Assembly (NCBI RefSeq): GCF_900102745.1
Contig: NZ_FMZF01000007.1
Location: 1 to 64,000, forward strand
Origin: Geodermatophilus telluris
Lineage (GTDB): Bacteria > Actinomycetota > Actinomycetes > Mycobacteriales > Geodermatophilaceae
DNA: 64,000 nucleotides
Direction: 5' to 3'
This document shows, one piece after another, positions 11,404-18,947 of the stretch. The position numbers and the translations under genes were made by a program. The notes below the pieces were generated by a model. That model was not told where the DNA came from. It worked only from the letters and a program-made list of their open reading frames with translations, and did not search any database. Every line of letters begins with the position of its first letter. Position 1 is the first letter of the stretch.

Positions 11404-13185
11404 TCAAACCCCGTGGTTCTGCAGCCACAGCTCCAGCAGGCCCAGCTGCCAGAGCTTGTTGCCGCGCAGCGGGGTGAGCTCGGCGTTGGGGTCGTCGAGC
11501 AGCCGGGACACGTACTGGGGGCGGAACAGCGCGCGCTCCCGCGCCGCGTCGCTGGACAGCGCGTCCTTCACCAGGCCGAGCACCTTGCCCTCGAGGTGGG
11601 TGATCGCCGGTACCGGGAAGTAGCCCTTGGGGCGGTCGATGACCTCCGGCGGGATGATCCGCCGGCCGATCGCCTTGAGCACGCCCTTCCCGCCGTCGGC
11701 GAGCTTGAGCTCCGGCGGGCACTGGGCCGCCAGCTCCACCAGGTCGTGGTCGAGGAAGGGCACCCGGGCCTCCAGGCCCCACGCCATGGACATGTTGTCC
11801 ACCCGCTTGACCGGGTCGTCGACGAGCATGACCTCGCTGTCGAGGCGCAGCGCGGCGTCCACGGCGGTCTGCGCGCCGGCGCGGGACATGTGGTCGCGGA
11901 CGAAGTCCAGGCTCGGGTCGCCGTCGAGGGCGTACCGCTCGCCGACCAGCGCGCGCATGTCCGCCTGCCCGCGGTCGAAGAAGGCCGCGGCGTAGCGCTC
12001 GACGGCCTCCTCGCGGCCGACGTCGGCCAGCGGCGGGTACCAGTGGTAGCCGGCGAACACCTCGTCGGCGCCCTGCCCGGACTGCACGACGCGGATGGAC
12101 TGGCTGACCCGCTCCGACAGCAGGTCGAAGGCGACGACGTCGTGGCTGACCATCGGCTCGGCCATCGCGCCGATCGCGTGGCCGAGTGCGGCGGCCAGCT
12201 CGTCGGAGGACACCCGGATGCGGTGGTGGTCGGTGGCGAAGCGCTCGGCGACCACGTCGGAGTACTGGAACTCGTCGCCCTCGCGGCCGCCGACGGCCTC
12301 GAAGCCGATGGAGTAGGTGGCCAGCCCGGTCTGCCCCTCCTGGGCGAGCAGGCCGACGATGAGGCTGGAGTCCAGCCCGCCGGAGAGCAGCACGCCGACC
12401 GGGATGTCGGCGACCAGGCGGCGGCGGACGGCGACCCGCAGCGCCTCCTCGATGGCGTCCTCCCAGTCGCGGGCCGACCAGCCCTGCTGCTCGGCGCGGC
12501 GCTCGTAGACGGGCTCCCAGTAGCGGTGCTCGCGGCTGGTGCCGTCGGCCTCGATCACCCGGACAGTGGCCGGCGGCAGCTTGCGGACCCCGTTGAGCAG
12601 CGTCCGCGGCGCCGGGACGACGGCGTGCCAGGTCAGGTAGTGGTGCAGCGCGACCGGGTCGATGGAGGTGTCGACGTCGCCGGCGCGCAGCAGGGCCGGC
12701 AGTGACGAGGCGAAACGCAGCCGCCCCGGCGTCTCGGCGAGGTACAGCGGCTTGATGCCCAGCCGGTCGCGGGCCATCACGACGCGGCCGGTGTCCCGCT
12801 CGTGGATGACGACGACGAACATGCCGTGCAGGTGGTCGACGAAGTCGACGCCCCAGTGGTGGTAGCCCTTGAGCAGGACCTCGGTGTCGCTGGTGGAGAA
12901 GAACCGGTAGCCGTGGGCCTCGAGCTCGGCGCGCAGCTCCTGGTAGTCGTAGATGCAGCCGTTGAAGACCGCCTCCAGCCCCAGCTCGCTGTCGACCATC
13001 GGCTGCGAGCCGCTGGCGGAGAGGTCGATGACCGACAGGCGGCGGTGACCGAAGGCCACCCGGCCGGCGCTCCACTGGCCCTGCCCGTCCGGCCCGCGGG
13101 GGACCAGCGCCTCGACCATCCGCGCCACCGCGGTGGTGTCGGCCAGGGAGCCGTCGAACCTGATCTCTCCGGTGAGGCCGCACAT
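11404..13185 (-). CDS. asnO: N-acetylglutaminylglutamine amidotransferase (asparagine-synthase-like)
   Basis: This 593-residue class II glutamine amidotransferase joined to an asparagine-synthase domain amidates the dipeptide to NAGGN. The start at ATG 13185 is fixed by biology. The next residue is the nucleophilic Cys of MCGLTGE, which must be exposed at the N-terminus, so the open extension to 13254 is not used. Other marks are the glutaminase-domain GHRRLSVIDLS and NGCIYDYQELR, and the synthetase PP-loop LLSGGLDSSLIVG. The TIGR-type partner ngg follows 11 bases downstream. The usual third cassette member, an M42-like peptidase, is absent from the window. Confidence 0.93.
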   Translation of the reverse strand: MCGLTGEIRFDGSLADTTAVARMVEALVPRGPDGQGQWSAGRVAFGHRRLSVIDLSASGSQPMVDSELGLEAVFNGCIYDYQELRAELEAHGYRFFSTSDTEVLLKGYHHWGVDFVDHLHGMFVVVIHERDTGRVVMARDRLGIKPLYLAETPGRLRFASSLPALLRAGDVDTSIDPVALHHYLTWHAVVPAPRTLLNGVRKLPPATVRVIEADGTSREHRYWEPVYERRAEQQGWSARDWEDAIEEALRVAVRRRLVADIPVGVLLSGGLDSSLIVGLLAQEGQTGLATYSIGFEAVGGREGDEFQYSDVVAERFATDHHRIRVSSDELAAALGHAIGAMAEPMVSHDVVAFDLLSERVSQSIRVVQSGQGADEVFAGYHWYPPLADVGREEAVERYAAAFFDRGQADMRALVGERYALDGDPSLDFVRDHMSRAGAQTAVDAALRLDSEVMLVDDPVKRVDNMSMAWGLEARVPFLDHDLVELAAQCPPELKLADGGKGVLKAIGRRIIPPEVIDRPKGYFPVPAITHLEGKVLGLVKDALSSDAARERALFRPQYVSRLLDDPNAELTPLRGNKLWQLGLLELWLQNHGV

Positions 13186-13256
13186 GGGTTCGATCCAACC
13201 CCACGGGGACGGCTCCCGCGATGCCTCGGGGGGATCGTCACACCGACGCAACACGG

Positions 13257-13343
13257 CCCGGTGCCGCTTGGGTGTCGGGGTCCGGTGCCGCCCGGCGCCA
13301 GCGGTGTCGGGGCCCGGTGCCGCCCGGTGCCCGCGGCGTCGGG
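13257..13343. repeat. Imperfect ~32-bp direct repeats next to a parS-like site
   Basis: The CCGGTGCCGC core recurs at 13258, 13282 and 13314 within units of roughly 24-32 bases that also share a GGTGTCGGGG-like end. The array lies in the 212-base gap between asnO and the divergent peptidyl-tRNA hydrolase gene and runs directly into the palindrome at 13348. Its role is unknown. Confidence 0.4.
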
Positions 13344-13347
13344 TCCG

Positions 13348-13361
13348 GTTCCACGTGGAAC
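13348..13361. other. parS-like ParB-binding palindrome, copy 1
   Basis: This is a perfect 14-base palindrome, GTTCCACGTGGAAC. It matches the bacterial parS consensus GTTTCACGTGAAAC at 12 of 14 positions with compensating changes. It is intergenic, between asnO and the peptidyl-tRNA hydrolase gene. Confidence 0.75.
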
Positions 13362-13397
13362 GGAGCCGGCGCCCAGCCGTCGGGCAGGGTGGTGCCC

Positions 13398-14069
13398 GTG
13401 CACGACGACCCGGAGGGCGAGGCGCCCTGGGCCCTGCAGCTGGTCGCCCGCGTCGAGAAGGGTGCCCCGCCGACCCGGACGGCCGTGTGCGCGGCCGCCG
13501 CGGTCGCCGTCGTCCGGCTGCTGGCCGACGAACGGGTGCGGCCCGGCGGCGAGTGGCACCCGCAGGTGCGGCGGTGGACCGACGGGCGGATCCGCAAGCA
13601 CTGCCGACGGGCGCGCGGGGTGGCCTGGCAGCGGGTGGCGGAGCTGCCCGGCGTGACCGTGGCGGTGGACGGAGCGGAGGTCCGGGCGCTGGTGCCGACC
13701 GCGCTCGACGCGCTGCCGCGGGAGGTGGCGAGGCTGCAGCTGTCGGGCAGCGAGCTCGAGGACCCGGACGCCCTGCCGCTGGTCGAGCCGGTACCGGGCG
13801 GCCCGGTCGTGGTGTCGCTCTGCCCGGCGCCGTTCCTGCCGCTGGGCAAGGCCGCCGCGGCTGCCGGGCACGCCGCCCAGGTCACCGCGCTGCGGATGCC
13901 CGCGGACCGGCTGGCCGCCTGGTCGGGCGCCGGGTTCCCGGTGCTGGTGGAGCACCCGGACACCGGCCGGTGGTCCCGGCTGCGCCCCACGGCCCCGGTG
14001 CAGATCGTCGACGCCGGCTTCACCGTCGTGGCCCCGGGGACCTGCACCGCGCTGGCCCGCTGGGCGTAG
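13398..14069 (+). CDS. Actinobacterial peptidyl-tRNA hydrolase (PTH2-like)
   Basis: The product is about 223 residues. It resembles the actinobacterial peptidyl-tRNA hydrolase family, recognisable from the opening ALQLVARVEKGAPP, GRIRKHCRRARG, the AEVRALVPTALDALPREV stretch and LQLSGSEL. The inferred role is to release tRNA from stalled peptidyl-tRNA. GTG at 13398 is chosen, though in-frame GTGs at 13389 and 13392 are equally possible because no strong ribosome-binding site separates them. The open frame from 13221 would run through the parS-like palindrome and repeats and is unlikely to be used. It converges with the HNH nuclease gene. Confidence 0.8.
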   Translation: MHDDPEGEAPWALQLVARVEKGAPPTRTAVCAAAAVAVVRLLADERVRPGGEWHPQVRRWTDGRIRKHCRRARGVAWQRVAELPGVTVAVDGAEVRALVPTALDALPREVARLQLSGSELEDPDALPLVEPVPGGPVVVSLCPAPFLPLGKAAAAAGHAAQVTALRMPADRLAAWSGAGFPVLVEHPDTGRWSRLRPTAPVQIVDAGFTVVAPGTCTALARWA

Positions 14070-14100
14070 CAGCACCCGGCGGGCCGGCCGCGCCGGCGGG

Positions 14101-15582
14101 TCAGAACGGGGGCGGCTCGTCCGGGTCGGTGGGTGAGGGCGGGTCGCCGGGTGGTGGGGTCGCGGCCGGCGGTGGTCGCATCCCCGGTGGTCTCGTCGTG
14201 CGGGTGATCCCGGACGGGGTGGTCACGGTGAGCACCCCGTCGGGGCTCATCTCGAACCGCCAGCCGCGGGCGAAGGTCTTGAGGCGGTGGTGGCTGCGGC
14301 ACAGGCAGCACAGGTTGCCGCAGTCCGTGGCGCCGCCGTGCGCGTGCGGGACGACGTGGTCGGCGTCCGCCCAGCCGACGCGCTGGCCGCAGCCGGGGAA
14401 GCGGCAGGTGCGGTCGCGGGTGTGTACGAAGGTCTGCTGCGCCGCACTCGGGTCGTGCCGATCGACCGGCGCGGGCCGGTCCAGCACCGCACATCCGCAG
14501 TCGGCGGCCGGGTGCTCCGGGCAGCCGCGGCGGGCGATCCGGCGCAATTGGTCGAGGGTGCTGGTGGCGCGCAGCGTGCCGTCGTCCTCGGTCAGGGCCA
14601 GCGTCACCGACCCGCCCTCCGGGGTGCGCAACCCCAGCCCGTCGAGGGCGCGCAGCAGCTCGCGGAGCTGCCCGATGGTGATCGGCAGCCCGTTCACCTC
14701 ACCGGCTTCGTTGCTGTCCCCCGCCAGGGCCGCCAGGGTCGCAGTGATCTGCAGGTGCGCCGTCACCGCCGGGCGGCTGGTGTCCCAGGGGCGCTGGATC
14801 AGGTCCGCGAGCACCGCGGCGCGCAACTGCCCGATGGGCCGCTGGTCGCCGTCCCGCTTGAGCAGCACGGCCAGTTGGTCGACCAGGTCGAAGCAGGCCG
14901 CGGCCACCGGGGCGGGCAGGTCGGCGGCCAGCGTGCTCATGCCCTCGCGGGGTGAGGGGTAGACGCGCACGTCGGCCTGCCGCTCGGCGTCCCGGCGCCG
15001 CACATCGACCGCGTCGGCGTCCACGGCCAGCAGGGCGGCTACCGTCCGCTTGCGCAGGGTGTGCGTGGTCCAGCCGGCCGCCTGCCCGATCAGCCGGGCC
15101 TCCACCTCGCGGGCCACCGCCGGGTCGGTGTGCTGCAGCACGTCCACCAAGACCTTGGCCCGCGCCTCGTCCAGCACCCCCTCGGCGAGCGCCGCCCACG
15201 TCGCCGGCAGCGACTCCCGGTACACCCACGCCCGGTGGGCCAGGATCGAGGCCGAGCGGCGGCCGCAGTTGAGCACCACCGCCAGCTCCGCGGGAAAGAA
15301 CTCGCTCACCCCGGGCAGCTCCGGATCCGGCGCCCACGACCCCCGCCGCGCCCCCGGCGTCCCCGGCGCCGGGTCCAGGTCGTCGGGACTGTCGTCGGCC
15401 AGGCCCAGCACCAGCTCCGCCTCGTAGGCGGCCAGCCGGGCCTTCAGGGCGGCGACGTGCTCCAGCTCGGCCGCCTTCTGCTCACGCGTGAGCAGCCCGA
15501 CCGGCAGCCGGCGCAGCTCGGGCCGCTCGGCGACGAGCAGGCCGCCGTCGCACGGCGGCGCGTCCTCCCCGATCTGCTCCAC
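14101..15582 (-). CDS. DUF222 / 13E12-type HNH endonuclease
   Basis: This 493-residue protein belongs to the multicopy actinobacterial DUF222-HNH family (13E12-repeat proteins). A helical DUF222 region is followed near residues 400-440 by an HNH nuclease fold with CRFPGCG, ADHVVPHAHGG, NLCCLC and RSHHRLK, giving two Cys pairs for zinc plus the catalytic His residues. The C-terminus is Pro-rich. The GTG start at 15582 lies six bases after a TAGGTT box, implying a leaderless message. The family is often mobile-element associated, but no element boundaries are seen here. The biological target is unknown. Confidence 0.85.
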   Translation of the reverse strand: MEQIGEDAPPCDGGLLVAERPELRRLPVGLLTREQKAAELEHVAALKARLAAYEAELVLGLADDSPDDLDPAPGTPGARRGSWAPDPELPGVSEFFPAELAVVLNCGRRSASILAHRAWVYRESLPATWAALAEGVLDEARAKVLVDVLQHTDPAVAREVEARLIGQAAGWTTHTLRKRTVAALLAVDADAVDVRRRDAERQADVRVYPSPREGMSTLAADLPAPVAAACFDLVDQLAVLLKRDGDQRPIGQLRAAVLADLIQRPWDTSRPAVTAHLQITATLAALAGDSNEAGEVNGLPITIGQLRELLRALDGLGLRTPEGGSVTLALTEDDGTLRATSTLDQLRRIARRGCPEHPAADCGCAVLDRPAPVDRHDPSAAQQTFVHTRDRTCRFPGCGQRVGWADADHVVPHAHGGATDCGNLCCLCRSHHRLKTFARGWRFEMSPDGVLTVTTPSGITRTTRPPGMRPPPAATPPPGDPPSPTDPDEPPPF

Positions 15583-16042
15583 GAACCGAACCTACGACCG
15601 GGGTACGACAGTTCTGGGCCCACGAACGGGCTGCTGACCACGTCTTTCGCACGGAAAGCGGACATCGCGGCACGTCCGCGGCGCCCGCCGGTTCCTCACT
15701 CACCGGAGACCCGGTCGAGGGCGCGAGGCGAACTGTCCGCCCCGCCGCTCATCCGGGCGGACGGTGCACCCAGGCTGGAACTCCAGCGGGACCACGGACC
15801 GACGCCCCCGGCGAGTGAGGGCAGGTTCCTCGGACTCGTACACGTACAGGTCGGGCGCGATCGGGCCGGAGACTCTCCGCACCGGGCCGTCCATCTCGGT
15901 GGCGATGTCACCTCGGACGGCGGCGAGCTGGGTGGACTTCGGGTGCGAGCGTGCAGCGTGGAGCGCGCGGTGCGGCGGGTGGCGGAGCGGTGCCCCCCTC
16001 CCGACCGGTTGGGCACGACCGACCGGGGGCAGGACGGGGGTC
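15583..16042. other. Intergenic region between HNH nuclease and aldo/keto reductase
   Basis: This 460-base region separates two divergent genes. It contains the TAGGTT box (15589-15594, minus strand) of the nuclease gene. I see no supported gene: the short open frames on both strands are Arg/Pro-rich, lack ribosome-binding sites and overlap one another. Confidence 0.5.
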
Positions 16043-17035
16043 ATGGAGACACGCACCCTCGGGTCCCTGTCCGTCCCGACCCTCGGGCTGGGCTGCATGG
16101 GGATGAGCGAGTTCTACGGCACCGGCGACCAGGCGGAGGCCGAGCGCACCATCCAGCGGGCGCTGGACCTCGGCGTCACGCTCCTCGACACCGCCGACAT
16201 GTACGGGCCCTTCACCAACGAGCGGCTGGTCGGGCAGGCGATCGCCGGCCGCCGCGACGAGGTGGTCCTGGCCACCAAGTTCGGCAACGAGCGCGGCGAG
16301 GACGGCTCCTTCCGCGGCATCAACGGCCGGCCCGAGTACGTCCACCGGGCCTGCGACGCCTCGCTGCAGCGGCTCGGCGTCGACGTCATCGACCTCTACT
16401 ACCAGCACCGCGTCGACCCGTCGGTGCCGGTCGAGGACACCTGGGGCGCGATCCGCGAGCTGGTGGAGGCGGGCAAGGTGCGCTTCGCCGGCATCTCGGA
16501 GGCCGCGCCGGAGACCATCCGCCGCGCGCACGCCGTCCAGCCCGTCGCCGCGGTGCAGACGGAGTACTCGCTGTGGAGCCGGGACCCGGAGGAGAACGGC
16601 GTCCTGTCCACCTGCGCCGAGCTGGGCATCGGCTTCGTCGCCTACTCACCGATCGGCCGCGGCTTCCTCTCCGGGCAGATCCGCAGCGTCGACGACCTCG
16701 CGCCCGACGACTTCCGGCGCAACAACCCGCGGTTCCAGGGCGAGGCGTTCGAGCAGAACCTGCGCCTGGTCGACCGCGTCCGCGAGATCGCCGACGAGCG
16801 CGGCGTGACCGCCTCGCAGCTGGCACTGGCCTGGGTCATGGCGCAGGGCGACCGCGGGGGGAACCCGCCGGTGGTGCCGATCCCGGGCACCAAGCGGGTG
16901 CGCTGGCTGGAGGAGAACGCCGCGGCGGCCGACGTCCGGCTCACCGACGACGACCTGCGCCGCCTCGACGACGCCGCGCCCGTGGGCGCCGCGGTCGGCG
17001 ACCGCTACCCCGACATGTCCAGCGTCCACCGCTGA
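16043..17035 (+). CDS. Aldo/keto reductase
   Basis: This 330-residue NADPH-dependent aldo/keto reductase has a (beta/alpha)8 barrel. The catalytic tetrad can be placed: Asp and Tyr in [10 protein letters not shown], Lys in [10 protein letters not shown] and His in LYYQHRVDP. The C-terminal cofactor segment includes [16 protein letters not shown]. It resembles the YajO/IolS-like AKR subgroup that reduces or oxidises varied carbonyls, so the substrate is not predicted. ATG 16043 follows an AGGA/GGGGG ribosome-binding region. The longer frame to 15764 has no such support. It stands alone transcriptionally. Confidence 0.93.
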   Translation: METRTLGSLSVPTLGLGCMGMSEFYGTGDQAEAERTIQRALDLGVTLLDTADMYGPFTNERLVGQAIAGRRDEVVLATKFGNERGEDGSFRGINGRPEYVHRACDASLQRLGVDVIDLYYQHRVDPSVPVEDTWGAIRELVEAGKVRFAGISEAAPETIRRAHAVQPVAAVQTEYSLWSRDPEENGVLSTCAELGIGFVAYSPIGRGFLSGQIRSVDDLAPDDFRRNNPRFQGEAFEQNLRLVDRVREIADERGVTASQLALAWVMAQGDRGGNPPVVPIPGTKRVRWLEENAAAADVRLTDDDLRRLDDAAPVGAAVGDRYPDMSSVHR

Positions 17036-17182
17036 GCCGGTGGCCCCGGTGGCCGCACTGGGCCACGGCGGCGCGAGGGCCCGGGGGGAGCGGCACCGTC
17101 GAGGTCGACGACGAGGTCGCGCACGGTCGTGTGACAGGGACACCCCCCGCCCGCAACCGCCCCACCCGGGGAACGCGCCATC

Positions 17183-17557
17183 ATGGGCGCGATGAACGCC
17201 GTCCTCGTCTGGTCGGCCACGACGGTCGCCGCCCTCGTGGCCCTCGCCGGGCTGGCCTCGACCGCCGCCCGCCGGCGGATCGGGCTGGTGCACCTGGCCG
17301 GGGCCGCCGTCCTCGAGGTGCTGCTGCTCGTGCAGGCCGTCGTCGCGGCCGTCGCGCTGGCCGGCGGGCAGCGGCCGCCGGAGACGGCGACCTTCGTCGG
17401 CTACCTCGCCGGCGTGGTGCTGCTGCCGGTGGCCGGGGTGCTGTGGTCGCGCACCGAGCCGAGCCGCTGGGCGGGCACGGTCCTCGCGGTGGCCAGCCTG
17501 GTCACCCTCGTGATGGTGTGGCGCCTCGTGCAGCTGTGGGAGGCGCCCGGTGGCTGA
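17183..17557 (+). CDS. Small four-helix integral membrane protein
   Basis: This 124-residue protein is mostly hydrophobic with about four membrane-spanning segments separated by short Arg-containing loops. No family signature is recognised. ATG 17183 is used, and an in-frame ATG at 17192 is an alternative. Its end overlaps the start of the next membrane-protein gene by eight bases, so the two are probably co-translated and may form a complex. Similar small paired membrane proteins are common and uncharacterised in Actinobacteria. Confidence 0.75.
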   Translation: MGAMNAVLVWSATTVAALVALAGLASTAARRRIGLVHLAGAAVLEVLLLVQAVVAAVALAGGQRPPETATFVGYLAGVVLLPVAGVLWSRTEPSRWAGTVLAVASLVTLVMVWRLVQLWEAPGG

Positions 17558-17969
17558 GGCCGGGCGGGGGACGGCGCCCGGCGGGACGGCGGCCGGGCCG
17601 GGCCGGGTGCTGGTGGCCGTCTACGCGGTGTTCGCGCTGGCCGCCGGGGCGCGGGCCGGGGTGCAGCTGGCGACCCGGTTCGCCGAGGCGCCGGTGGCCT
17701 ACCTGCTGTCGGCGCTGGCCGCCGTCGTCTACGTCGTGGCCACCGTGGCGCTGGCCCGGGGCGGGCGCCGGGTGGCGCTGGCCGCGATCACGGTCGAGCT
17801 GGTCGGCGTGCTGGTGGTGGGCACGCTGTCGCTGACCGACCGGGCCGCCTTCCCCGACGAGACGGTCTGGTCGGCGTTCGGCCGCGGCTACGGCTACGTG
17901 CCCCTGGTGCTGCCGGTGCTCGGCCTGCTGTGGCTGCGGCGCCAGGGGCGGGCGGCCGGCCGGGGCTGA
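17550..17969 (+). CDS. Small integral membrane protein, partner of preceding gene
   Basis: This is a 139-residue hydrophobic protein with about four membrane segments and an Arg-rich cytoplasmic end. It begins with GTG 17550 inside the preceding gene (eight-base overlap). A YGYVPLVLPVLGLLWL segment forms the last helix, a layout seen in many unannotated actinobacterial membrane proteins. No catalytic residues are visible. Function is unknown. It converges with the Gly-rich protein gene, four bases apart. Confidence 0.78.
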   Translation: MAEAGRGTAPGGTAAGPGRVLVAVYAVFALAAGARAGVQLATRFAEAPVAYLLSALAAVVYVVATVALARGGRRVALAAITVELVGVLVVGTLSLTDRAAFPDETVWSAFGRGYGYVPLVLPVLGLLWLRRQGRAAGRG

Positions 17970-17973
17970 GCGG

Positions 17974-18795
17974 TCAGAAGTCCCCACCGCCGAAGTCCCC
18001 GCCGCCGAAGTCACCCCCGCCGCCGTAGTCGCCGTAGCCGTTGTCGGCGCCGCCGCCGAAGTCGGCACCCGGGTCGCCGCCGTAGCCGCCGTCCGACGCG
18101 GCGTAGTCCCCGCCACCGTCCCCGCCGCCGTCGGCCCCGTCGGCCCCGTCGGCCCCGTCGGCGTAGCCCTCCGCGTAGGCCTCCTCGTCGCCGCCGCCGA
18201 ACAGGCCGGAGTCGCCGAGGCCGGTGTCGAACAGCGCGTCGGCCACGGCGGTGCCGATCACCAGGCCGCCGACGGTGCCGAGCAGGCTGCCGCCCAGCGA
18301 GCCGCCGAAGCCGCCCATCCGCGGCCCGTAGCCGTACCCGCCGCCGCCGTAGCCCGGGCCGTAGCCGCCGCCGTACCCCGGGCCGGGTCCGTACCCGGGG
18401 CCGCCGCCGAAGCCGCCGCCGAACGCGCGCTCCAGCGTCCCGGGCTGGCGCAGCTCGGCGCGGGTGGCCACCCGGGCCAGCGTCCGCGGGTCGTCGGCGC
18501 GGGGCCGCTCACCCGCGGGGACCGCGGCCGCGAGCTGGGTGAGCACCTCCTGCCGCTGCTGCTGGGTGAGCTGGCCGAACGCCTCGGCGTGGGCCTGCTC
18601 GATCTGGTCGGGCGGCGCGGTGCGCAGCAGGTAGCGGTAACGCTCGACGGCCTGCTGGTCGGTGAGCTGCTGGCGCTGCTCGCCGCCGTGCGCGGGCGGC
18701 GGAGGCGGTGGGGGCGGCGCGTAGGTGTCCGCGTAGGTGTCGTAGCGGGGCTCCGGTGCGCGGCGCCGGCCGAGGAGCCGGTCGAGCAGTCCCAT
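17974..18795 (-). CDS. Glycine-rich low-complexity protein with conserved N-terminal region
   Basis: The 273-residue product starts at ATG 18795 with GGGAGGG upstream. Residues 1-30 are a short amphipathic MGLLDRLLGRR start and a Pro run. Residues 35-115 form a Gln-rich helical segment (AVERYRYLLRTAPPDQ, QLTQQQRQEVLTQL). The next part is Gly/Tyr/Pro repeats and a glycine-zipper-like hydrophobic stretch (GGSLLGTVGGLVIGTAVADALF). The last 90 residues are Gly/Asp repeats with three GAD units and FGGGD units. Its composition suggests a disordered surface or condensate-forming protein. Similar proteins are sometimes mislabelled cation-transporting ATPase, which nothing here supports. Confidence 0.75.
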   Translation of the reverse strand: MGLLDRLLGRRRAPEPRYDTYADTYAPPPPPPPPAHGGEQRQQLTDQQAVERYRYLLRTAPPDQIEQAHAEAFGQLTQQQRQEVLTQLAAAVPAGERPRADDPRTLARVATRAELRQPGTLERAFGGGFGGGPGYGPGPGYGGGYGPGYGGGGYGYGPRMGGFGGSLGGSLLGTVGGLVIGTAVADALFDTGLGDSGLFGGGDEEAYAEGYADGADGADGADGGGDGGGDYAASDGGYGGDPGADFGGGADNGYGDYGGGGDFGGGDFGGGDF

Positions 18796-18935
18796 GTCGT
18801 CTCCCTCCCGAGACCGTCCCCGGGGAGTGCCCGCGCGCGGCCGCCGCACACCTGACCGGCGGGGACACCCGTCCGGGCGACCGCCCGCGGGGTGGTGCAC
18901 CGGGGAGCGGGCGGCGGCCGGCGGTGCACACCGGC

Positions 18936-18941
18936 TAGATT
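18936..18941 (+). promoter_or_regulatory. -10 box of leaderless promoter for the LOV phosphatase
   Basis: TAGATT lies six bases before the GTG start at 18948, the spacing expected when transcription starts on the initiation codon. No ribosome-binding site is present. Confidence 0.55.
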
Positions 18942-18947
18942 CGTTGC

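Noticed and set aside
13180-13200. GGTTCGATCC resembling a tRNA T-loop
   Set aside because: It lies across the asnO start codon, and no acceptor, D- or anticodon arms can be folded around it.
18110-18165. Tandem nucleotide repeat GTCGGCCCC
   Set aside because: It encodes the Gly-Ala-Asp repeats of the Gly-rich protein, so it is explained by coding sequence.
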